From contig CAADYQ010000157.1 in assembly GCA_900753295.1 (NCBI GenBank), forward strand, positions 1 through 12,312: a stretch of DNA of 12,312 bases, written 5' to 3'. A program made the position numbers and the translations under genes. The notes below the pieces were generated by a model that worked only from the letters and a program-made list of their open reading frames with translations, searched no databases and had not been told where the DNA came from. This document shows, in pieces, positions 1 to 5,335 of this stretch; the first letter of the stretch is position 1, and each line of letters starts with the position of its first letter. This DNA comes from Clostridia bacterium (lineage in GTDB: Bacteria > Bacillota > Clostridia > Oscillospirales > CAG-272).

Positions 1-51
1 GCGGCAGCCACGGCTGTTTATGTAAAAGTCCGAGCGTTCTTGTGATTCTAT

Positions 52-465
52 TCAGTCCGAAACAAGTCTGTATCCGGCGTCGGCAAGCAGGCGCGCCGCA
101 AGATCGTTGTCGGCAACGCGTATGGCAACATTGGCGTTCGTTCCGCCGCAGCCGACAAATGTGTACATATATTCCACATCGATATCATTGTTGTTGAGTA
201 TGCAAAGCGCGTTCATAAGTCCGCCGGGATCGTCGGGGATCTCGATGCAAAGCACATCATTTACCGATACGGTCTTTCCGGCAGCGCGTATCGCAGCGAA
301 GGCACGGGAGGTGTCGCTCACGATAAGGCGAAGTATGCCGTATTCGGGCGTTTCGGTGAGCGAGAGCGCGCGTATATCTATTTTTTCCTTTGCAAGTACT
401 TCGGTCACTTCAAGCAGTGTTCCGCAACGGTTTTCAATGAATACCGACAGTTGTTGTACCGACAT
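52..465 (-). CDS. Tandem ACT-domain protein (probable amino-acid-binding regulator)
   Basis: A 137-residue protein made of two ACT domains, roughly residues 5-65 and 70-135. Each begins with the beta-strand plus G-rich turn and helix typical of ACT: FIENRCGTLLEVTEVLA in the first and IEIPDDPGGLMNALCILN in the second. No catalytic domain is attached. ACT pairs generally bind amino acids and act by allostery, so a small ligand-sensing or accessory role is inferred; the ligand cannot be read from the sequence. The frame stays open upstream to 519, but the Met at 463-465 is preferred: GAAAGG lies 9 nt before it, and ACT homology begins just after it. The promoter at 547-575 (-) leaves a leader of about 75 nt. 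Related stand-alone ACT pairs often sit beside phenylacetate-CoA ligase genes in anaerobes (general knowledge). That neighbour would lie beyond the left edge and is not visible. Confidence 0.85.
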   Translation of the reverse strand: MSVQQLSVFIENRCGTLLEVTEVLAKEKIDIRALSLTETPEYGILRLIVSDTSRAFAAIRAAGKTVSVNDVLCIEIPDDPGGLMNALCILNNNDIDVEYMYTFVGCGGTNANVAIRVADNDLAARLLADAGYRLVSD

Positions 466-474
466 TTGTTTCTG

Positions 475-480
475 CCTTTC
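475..480 (-). promoter_or_regulatory. Ribosome binding site deciding the start of the tandem ACT gene
   Basis: Read on the minus strand this is GAAAGG, 9 nt before the ATG at 465. The alternative upstream start at 519 has only an A-rich stretch before it, so this site favours the shorter 137-residue product. Confidence 0.6.
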
Positions 481-546
481 CATCGCGCCGTATATGCGTA
501 TCGTGCATGCGGCGGACATTTTTGTTTTCTAACTATATTTCACTTT

Positions 547-575
547 ATTATACCACACGGGCGTTCGTTTTGCAA
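547..575 (-). promoter_or_regulatory. Sigma-A-type promoter for the tandem ACT gene
   Basis: On the minus strand, TTGCAA (570-575), a 17-bp spacer and TATAAT (547-552). The -10 is preceded by TGG, giving an extended -10 (TGnTATAAT). Transcription would start near 540. It lies back-to-back with the promoter at 624-652. Confidence 0.8.
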
Positions 576-623
576 CATTTACAGTAAAAAAAGTGAAAAA
601 TGTTCCGCGGTGCAGAAATTCAC

Positions 624-652
624 TTGACAACTTGCAGATTTGATTATATAAT
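624..652 (+). promoter_or_regulatory. Full-consensus sigma-A promoter for the ACT/PFL-family operon
   Basis: TTGACA (624-629), a 17-bp spacer and TATAAT (647-652) match the consensus at all twelve positions. Transcription would start near 659, about 24 nt before the first ATG. The -10 sits in the context GATTATATAAT, also found at the promoter at 11589-11617. Confidence 0.88.
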
Positions 653-682
653 TAGGAAAACACGATAAGAAGGACACGAAAA

Positions 683-952
683 ATGAAAGCTGTTATAACC
701 GTGACCGGACGCGACAGCGTAGGTATCATAGCCCGTGTGGCGCAGGAATGCGCCGCGGACGGCGTAAATATCATTGATATCTCGCAAAGCGTTCTCCGCG
801 AATATTTTGCAATGATAATGCTCGTCGATATTGACGGTATAAAGATCCCCTTTGGCGAGTTCGTCGATAAAATGAAGAGCCTCGGCGACTCCGCAGGGCT
901 TCAGATATCCGCAATGCATGAGGATATCTTCAATACGATGCACCACATCTGA
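683..952 (+). CDS. ACT domain protein, UPF0237 family
   Basis: An 89-residue protein that is essentially one ACT domain. It opens with MKAVITVTGRDSVGIIARVA, the strand-turn-helix start of UPF0237/GcvR-like proteins, and 89 residues is the usual size of this family. The AAGGA at about 671-674 lies 8 nt before the ATG. A full-consensus promoter stands just upstream. The next gene begins 17 nt after the stop, so the two are almost certainly co-transcribed. In many Firmicutes and some archaea this same pair, a small ACT protein followed by a PFL-family protein, is kept together; this suggests the ACT protein is an allosteric or stabilising partner of the larger one (inference). Its amino-acid ligand is unknown. 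Confidence 0.9.
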   Translation: MKAVITVTGRDSVGIIARVAQECAADGVNIIDISQSVLREYFAMIMLVDIDGIKIPFGEFVDKMKSLGDSAGLQISAMHEDIFNTMHHI

Positions 953-969
953 CTTTCCGGGACTGCAAA

Positions 970-2328
970 ATGCTGAATGTAACCGATATTATTGAAACGA
1001 TAAATATGATACATGAGGAGAACCTCGATATCAGAACGATAACGATGGGCATCTCCCTCATCGACTGCGCCGGGGACGACATCGAACGTGTCTGCGAGCG
1101 CGTGTATGATAAGATAACGACCCGCGCAGGCAGGCTTTGCCGAGTGGGTGACGATATTGAAAAGGAATACGGCATTCCGATAGTCAACCGCCGCGTTTCC
1201 GTCACGCCGATATCACTGCTCGGCGGCAGATTCTCGACAGACGACTATGTAAAAATTGCAAAAACGCTTGACCGCGCCGCCGATGCACTCGGCATAAACT
1301 TCATAGGCGGCTACGGTGCGCTGGTCCAGAAGGGAAGCACCGAGGGCGAGAGAAGACTGATAGAGTCCATCCCGTATGCGCTTTCCGAGACCGGCAAGGT
1401 CTGCTCGTCTGTAAACGTCGCCTCCACCAAAGCGGGCATAAATATGGAAGCCGTGCGCAAAATGGGCGAGGTTATCAAAAAAACCGCCGAGCTGACCGCC
1501 GACCGTGATTCGATAGGCTGTGCAAAGCTCGTGGTCTTTGCCAACGTGCCGGAGGACAACCCCTTCATGGCGGGCGCGTTCCACGGCGTTAGCGAACCGG
1601 AGGCTGTGATAAACGTGGGTGTTTCCGGTCCCGGAGCGGTCGCCTCCGCCATTGCGCGCGCAGGCGATTGCGACCTGTCGGCGCTCGCCGAGACGGTAAA
1701 GCGCACCGCCTTCAAGATAACGCGCGTGGGACAGCTCGTTGCCGCAGAGGCGTCAAAAAGACTTGACGTGCCGTTCGGCATAGTTGACCTGTCGCTTGCA
1801 CCCACACCCGCCGTAGGCGACTCTGTAGCTTATATACTTGAGGAAATGGGGCTTGAGCAGTGCGGAGGTCCCGGAACGACCGCTGCCCTTGCGCTTCTTA
1901 ACGATGCAGTGAAAAAAGGCGGCGTCATGGCGTCGTCGCACGTCGGCGGACTTTCCGGCGCATTCATCCCGGTGTCCGAGGATGCCGGTATGATCGCCGC
2001 GGCGCGCTCCGGCGCTCTCACTCTTGAAAAGCTCGAGGCTATGACAGCGGTCTGCTCGGTCGGACTTGACATGATAGCCGTTCCCGGCGACACGAGCGCC
2101 GACGTGATATGCGGTATCATCGCCGATGAGATATCCATCGGCGTTGCCAACACCAAGACCACGGCGGTCAGAGTGATACCCGCAGTCGGTAAAAAGGTCG
2201 GCGACGAGGTGTCCTTCGGCGGGCTTCTCGGCACGGCTCCGGTAATGCCGGTGAACGACCGCTCGCCCGCAAAATTCATCGCTCGCGGCGGCAGGATACC
2301 CGCTCCGATACACAGCCTGAAAAATTAA
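970..2328 (+). CDS. PFL family protein (UPF0210/DUF711)
   Basis: A 452-residue protein, the normal length for the UPF0210 family. The family signature DIRTITMGISLIDC lies at residues 20-33, and the conserved C-terminal block RSPAKFIARGGRIPAPI runs to just before the end. Gly/Ala-rich and G-G-P stretches fill the middle. Members have been structurally related to the pyruvate formate-lyase/ribonucleotide reductase barrel, but I see no glycyl-radical motif of the usual RVxGY form, so radical chemistry should not be assumed. The reaction is unestablished. No signal peptide or membrane segment is seen, so it should be cytoplasmic. The start has only a weak GGGA upstream and may rely on coupling to the preceding ACT gene. 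The stop TAA is at 2326-2328, and the next gene has its own promoter. Confidence 0.9.
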   Translation: MLNVTDIIETINMIHEENLDIRTITMGISLIDCAGDDIERVCERVYDKITTRAGRLCRVGDDIEKEYGIPIVNRRVSVTPISLLGGRFSTDDYVKIAKTLDRAADALGINFIGGYGALVQKGSTEGERRLIESIPYALSETGKVCSSVNVASTKAGINMEAVRKMGEVIKKTAELTADRDSIGCAKLVVFANVPEDNPFMAGAFHGVSEPEAVINVGVSGPGAVASAIARAGDCDLSALAETVKRTAFKITRVGQLVAAEASKRLDVPFGIVDLSLAPTPAVGDSVAYILEEMGLEQCGGPGTTAALALLNDAVKKGGVMASSHVGGLSGAFIPVSEDAGMIAAARSGALTLEKLEAMTAVCSVGLDMIAVPGDTSADVICGIIADEISIGVANTKTTAVRVIPAVGKKVGDEVSFGGLLGTAPVMPVNDRSPAKFIARGGRIPAPIHSLKN

Positions 2329-2340
2329 TCGCTGTTTGTA

Positions 2341-2369
2341 TTGAATTTTCATTGCTTTTTTGGTATAAT
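2341..2369 (+). promoter_or_regulatory. Sigma-A-type promoter for the M29 aminopeptidase gene
   Basis: TTGAAT (2341-2346), a 17-bp spacer and TATAAT (2364-2369), with an extended -10 (TGGTATAAT). It starts 12 bp after the UPF0210 stop codon and gives a leader of about 50 nt. Confidence 0.75.
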
Positions 2370-2410
2370 AATCAGCGAAAACAAATAATCAATCGGCGTA
2401 AAGCGCCGTG

Positions 2411-2415
2411 AAAGG
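2411..2415 (+). promoter_or_regulatory. Ribosome binding site deciding the aminopeptidase start
   Basis: AAAGG lies 10 nt before the ATG at 2426. The in-frame GTG at 2408 has no such site before it and overlaps this one, so the ATG is preferred. Confidence 0.5.
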
Positions 2416-2425
2416 CAGCATTTTT

Positions 2426-3652
2426 ATGAAAAAGACAGTAATGAAAAAGTACGCCCGGCTGATAGCGGAAGTGGGCGCTAATGTACAGAAGGGCCAGGAG
2501 GTAATGGTCTACGCGTCGGTAGAGGTTGCGGAATTTGCCCGTATGGTAGCGGAGGAATGCTACCGCGCCGGAGCCAAAAAGGTCATGGTCGAGTGGAGCT
2601 ACCAGCCGCTTGAAAAGACCGACTACCGTTACCGTTCGCTTAAAACGCTTTCAACGATGGAAAAATGGGAGATCGAGCGTCTTGAGCACCGCGTTGAGAC
2701 CCTGCCCGCAATGATCTATCTTGAGTCGGACGATCCCGACGGACTTGCCGGTGTGAACCAGCAGAAGATGGCAAAGGCGAGACAGGCAAGATACCCCATC
2801 ATAAAGCCCTATCGCGATAAGATGGAAAACAGATATCAGTGGGTCATTGCCGCCGTGCCGGGTGAGAAGTGGGCAAAGAAGATGTTCCCCGGACTCTCTC
2901 GCGGTCAGGCGATAGAAAAGCTGTGGGAGGCGATCCTCTACACGGCGCGCGCCGACGGCGAGGATCCCATTGCCGACTGGAAGGATCATAATGCCGACCT
3001 TGCGGCGAGGAGCAAATATCTTAATGACCTCGGCATCGAGGAGCTTGTTTACCACTCCTCCAACGGCACCGACTTTCGCGTGGGACTTATCCCCGACGTT
3101 GACTTCCTCGGCGGCGGAGAGACCTCGCTTGAAGGCGTTTACTACAACCCGAATATGCCGACCGAGGAGGTCTTCACTTCGCCGATGCGCGGCAAGGCTG
3201 AGGGCACTGTCGTGGCAACGCGCCCGCTTTCCTACCAGGGACAGCTCATCGAGAATTTCTCCATACGCTTTGAGGGCGGCAAGGCGGTCGAGGTCCATGC
3301 TGAGAAGAACGGGGACCTGCTCCGTCAGATGATCTCGATGGACGAAGGCGCGGCGTACCTCGGCGAGTGCGCGCTCGTACCTTACGATTCGCCCATCCGC
3401 AATTCCGGGCTTGTCTTTTACAATACGCTGTTTGACGAAAACGCCTGCTGCCACCTTGCGCTCGGCATGGGCTTTGTTGACTGCGTAAGGGATTATCACA
3501 AATACACCATAGAAGAGTGCCGTGCCAAGGGCATAAACGATTCTATGATACACGTTGACTTCATGATCGGCTCTCCCGACCTTGAGATCACCGCGCACAC
3601 TCGCGACGGACGCGATGTGCCGATCTTCAGAAACGGCAACTGGGCGTTCTGA
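2426..3652 (+). CDS. M29 family metallo-aminopeptidase
   Basis: A 408-residue cytoplasmic peptidase of the AmpS/AmpT/PepS family (M29), which removes N-terminal amino acids from peptides using a two-metal centre. The expected ligands are all visible, numbered from the ATG at 2426: E247 (in NMPTEEVF), E314 (GECALVPYD), H343 (CCHLALGMGF), and H376 and D378 (MIHVDF). Their spacing closely matches the known family members. The N-terminal half, with KGQEVMVYASVE and the Ala/Arg-rich helices, also fits. Length is typical, and there is no signal peptide. An in-frame GTG at 2408 would add six residues but has poorer initiation signals. It has its own promoter. The likely role is intracellular peptide turnover; substrate preference cannot be read. 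Confidence 0.93.
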   Translation: MKKTVMKKYARLIAEVGANVQKGQEVMVYASVEVAEFARMVAEECYRAGAKKVMVEWSYQPLEKTDYRYRSLKTLSTMEKWEIERLEHRVETLPAMIYLESDDPDGLAGVNQQKMAKARQARYPIIKPYRDKMENRYQWVIAAVPGEKWAKKMFPGLSRGQAIEKLWEAILYTARADGEDPIADWKDHNADLAARSKYLNDLGIEELVYHSSNGTDFRVGLIPDVDFLGGGETSLEGVYYNPNMPTEEVFTSPMRGKAEGTVVATRPLSYQGQLIENFSIRFEGGKAVEVHAEKNGDLLRQMISMDEGAAYLGECALVPYDSPIRNSGLVFYNTLFDENACCHLALGMGFVDCVRDYHKYTIEECRAKGINDSMIHVDFMIGSPDLEITAHTRDGRDVPIFRNGNWAF

Positions 3653-3663
3653 GAGCTTTTTTG

Positions 3664-3675
3664 TCACATATGTGA
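3664..3675. repeat. Perfect 12-bp palindrome TCACATATGTGA
   Basis: A fully symmetric sequence 12 bp past the aminopeptidase stop codon and just before the 18-bp hairpin. It could be a protein-binding site or the base of a 3'-end RNA structure. No function is assigned. Confidence 0.5.
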
Positions 3676-3678
3676 TGA

Positions 3679-3719
3679 AGGGGCGTTAAAAAACTCGGGC
3701 AGAGTTTTTTAACGCCCCT
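3679..3719. repeat. Perfect 18-bp inverted repeat (hairpin), terminator-like
   Basis: AGGGGCGTTAAAAAACTC (3679-3696) is exactly mirrored at 3702-3719 around the loop GGGCA. It lies 26 bp after the aminopeptidase stop, where a terminator is expected. Neither side carries the usual T-run; the only T-run is inside the right arm. It may still end transcription or protect the mRNA 3' end, and it separates the aminopeptidase from the sigma factor operon. Confidence 0.65.
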
Positions 3720-3809
3720 ATAAAAATACTTCTTAAAAAATCCGCCCGGAGGGTGAGAGAAAACGCGCCCTCGCGCGTCTAATGGGTGAAAGCAAAAATA
3801 ACCGATCTG

Positions 3810-3816
3810 AAAGGAG
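3810..3816 (+). promoter_or_regulatory. Strong ribosome binding site deciding the sigma factor start
   Basis: AAAGGAG, 5 nt before the ATG at 3822. The frame is open back to a GTG at 3786, but nothing comparable precedes it. Confidence 0.75.
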
Positions 3817-3821
3817 CGATC

Positions 3822-4382
3822 ATGGATAACGGCGTCGGTAGCTACCGTCGTTTCCTTGATGGCGATGAAGAAGGCTTAGCAGAAATAATCAGAGATCATA
3901 AGGACGGGCTTATTCTGTTTATCAACGGCATAGTGCATAACATACACACGGCGGAGGAGCTGACCGAAGAGGTGTTTGTAAAACTGGTGGTCAAAAGACC
4001 GCGCTTCTTCGGCAAAAGCAACTTCAAAACCCGGCTGTATGCGATAGCACGCAATGTAGCATACGATCATCTGCGCTCGCGGCGCGCGACGGCGGAGCTT
4101 ACAGATGAAGAAATGCAAAGGATGATAAGCGAAGAGGATGACCTTGAGCGGATGTACATATGCGAGGAGGACCGACGCGCGGTACACAGGGCGCTCGGCA
4201 GACTCAACCCGGACTACAGCCAGGTGCTGTACCTTATTTACTTTGAGGAAATGGACAACAGTGAAGCCGCAGCCGTAATGAGGAAAAGTAAACGACAGGT
4301 GGAAAATCTGATATACAGGGCAAAGTATGCGCTCAGGTCGGAGCTGCTGAAGGAGGGATTTTGCTATGAAGGATTATATTGA
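3822..4382 (+). CDS. ECF-type RNA polymerase sigma factor
   Basis: A 186-residue sigma-70 family protein with the two-domain ECF layout. Region 2 runs roughly from residue 12 to 85. It contains the HNIHTAEELTEEVFVKL segment and the FKTRLYAIARNVAYDHLRSR segment, which binds the -10 element. A short acidic linker (TDEEMQRMISEEDDLER) follows. Region 4 is near residues 118-180, with ALGRLNPDYSQVLYLIYFEEM and the helix-turn-helix SEAAAVMRKSKRQVENLIYRAKYALR. Length is normal. The last 17 bases overlap the start of the next gene, which encodes a single-pass membrane protein, the classic sigma/anti-sigma arrangement. This implies a sigma factor held inactive until an envelope signal arrives (inference). 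No sigma-A-like promoter was found in 3720-3810, so it may be read from its own ECF promoter. Confidence 0.92.
   Translation: MDNGVGSYRRFLDGDEEGLAEIIRDHKDGLILFINGIVHNIHTAEELTEEVFVKLVVKRPRFFGKSNFKTRLYAIARNVAYDHLRSRRATAELTDEEMQRMISEEDDLERMYICEEDRRAVHRALGRLNPDYSQVLYLIYFEEMDNSEAAAVMRKSKRQVENLIYRAKYALRSELLKEGFCYEGLY
4351..4356 (+). promoter_or_regulatory. Strong ribosome binding site inside the sigma factor gene
   Basis: AGGAGG, 9 nt before the ATG at 4366 and inside the 3' end of the sigma factor coding region. It supports the overlapping start of the membrane protein and translational coupling. Confidence 0.75.
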
Positions 4383-5238
4383 AATGACAGAGGATGTCCT
4401 CTGCCGAAGCAAGAATATCATTAAAAAGAAGAAGCGTGCCGTGCGCGCCGCGGTGTCATCCGCCCTCTGCCTTTGCCTTGTTGCGGTAATGGGCGCCGGA
4501 GTGTGGATGACAGGCGTGCGCAGAAATGACCCGCAGATACCGGAGGAGACGATCGCCGCAACGGAGCCCGCCGTTACCGGGGATGCCGTGCCAACGGAAA
4601 GCAAGTCGGAAAGCACTCAAAAACCGGATACCTCCGCCCCCGAAATATCCTCCGCACCCAATGACACCATCGTTCTCCCTTCAATTGATGAGTCACGGGT
4701 GCTGTGGGCAAATGAGACATCCTCGGAAGGATCAAAGGGTAACGCGGTTGCCCACCCCTATTGCACGTGGAATGGGAAATTGCTTAAGGAAAGCTTTGTA
4801 AAGGTCCTCGAATGCGACGACAACAGATATAAGGAATATGTCAGGGACGGGTATTATTTTCCGATAGCGATCACGGTCAGCGACGGCGGATTCAACCCCG
4901 TGAACGGAGCTGCTGTTTATAAGTTCAGCGGCGAAAATAAGGATAAAGAAGCGTATATAAGCTCTTTCCGGAATTTTGAGAACGAAGTCTTTGATAAGCT
5001 GAGCAAATATCTTACCCAAAAAGGAATAGTAAATCAACGCGTAAGCTTTGTCGAAACATATGAGAATGACGGTGTATATGCCGGCGCATATCTTATTATT
5101 TATGTTACTGCCGATGATTTTGCTACACTTGAATTTAATGAGGTCGGCATTGAGACGGAGTGGTACGCGAAGTTCGATTGGGCAACACGCAGTATGCGTG
5201 ACGGGATTTTTAATTACAGCAGAAAAGCGAATATGTAA
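4366..5238 (+). CDS. Single-pass membrane protein, probable anti-sigma or sigma-regulating partner
   Basis: A 290-residue protein with no catalytic motif that I recognise. Residues 1-27 are short and basic (IIKKKKRAVR). One membrane helix follows at about 28-48. A Thr/Ser/Pro/Glu-rich linker spans roughly 54-105, then a folded outer domain runs to the end, rich in Tyr and Asp. Positive-inside charge puts the N-terminus in the cytoplasm and the large domain outside. Because it overlaps the sigma factor by 17 nt with a strong internal ribosome binding site, an anti-sigma or signal-sensing role is the best inference. The cytoplasmic part, under 30 residues, is shorter than most known anti-sigma domains and lacks a visible zinc motif (no HxxxCxxC). 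It could instead be a secreted-side effector carried in the operon. Confidence 0.72.
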   Translation: MKDYIEMTEDVLCRSKNIIKKKKRAVRAAVSSALCLCLVAVMGAGVWMTGVRRNDPQIPEETIAATEPAVTGDAVPTESKSESTQKPDTSAPEISSAPNDTIVLPSIDESRVLWANETSSEGSKGNAVAHPYCTWNGKLLKESFVKVLECDDNRYKEYVRDGYYFPIAITVSDGGFNPVNGAAVYKFSGENKDKEAYISSFRNFENEVFDKLSKYLTQKGIVNQRVSFVETYENDGVYAGAYLIIYVTADDFATLEFNEVGIETEWYAKFDWATRSMRDGIFNYSRKANM

Positions 5239-5282
5239 AACCAAATCCGCTGATCTTTCAGCAATATCTTCTTTTTCCTAAT

Positions 5283-5320
5283 AACCATGCACCCGGAGCG
5301 CAAGCCCCGGGTGCATGGTT
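5283..5320 (+). terminator. Intrinsic terminator of the sigma factor operon
   Basis: A perfect 14-bp stem: AACCATGCACCCGG (5283-5296) pairs with 5307-5320 around a 10-nt loop. T-rich sequence (CGTTTATTTTGTTT) follows on the plus strand. It lies 45 bp after the membrane protein gene and 15 bp beyond the polA stop, so it may also stop polA transcripts, although no T-run follows on that strand. Confidence 0.88.
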
Positions 5321-5335
5321 CGTTTATTTTGTTTG

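Noticed and set aside
5..16. Short hairpin CAGCC-AC-GGCTG followed by TTTA at the left edge
   Set aside because: Might be the end of a terminator of a gene to the left, but only five base pairs are visible and the context is cut off.
1753..2352. A 199-codon minus-strand open frame opposite the UPF0210 gene
   Set aside because: Low-complexity His/Arg/Gly-rich shadow with no motif; the plus strand is a conserved family.
2651..3667. A long open frame (338 codons) on the minus strand opposite the aminopeptidase
   Set aside because: Lies wholly against a gene with clear M29 metal ligands, has no recognisable domain, and arises from the codon bias of the real gene.
3664..3675. Palindrome resembling a CRP-type site (TGTGA/TCACA)
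   Set aside because: The spacing differs from the CRP site, and it lies after a gene, not in a promoter.
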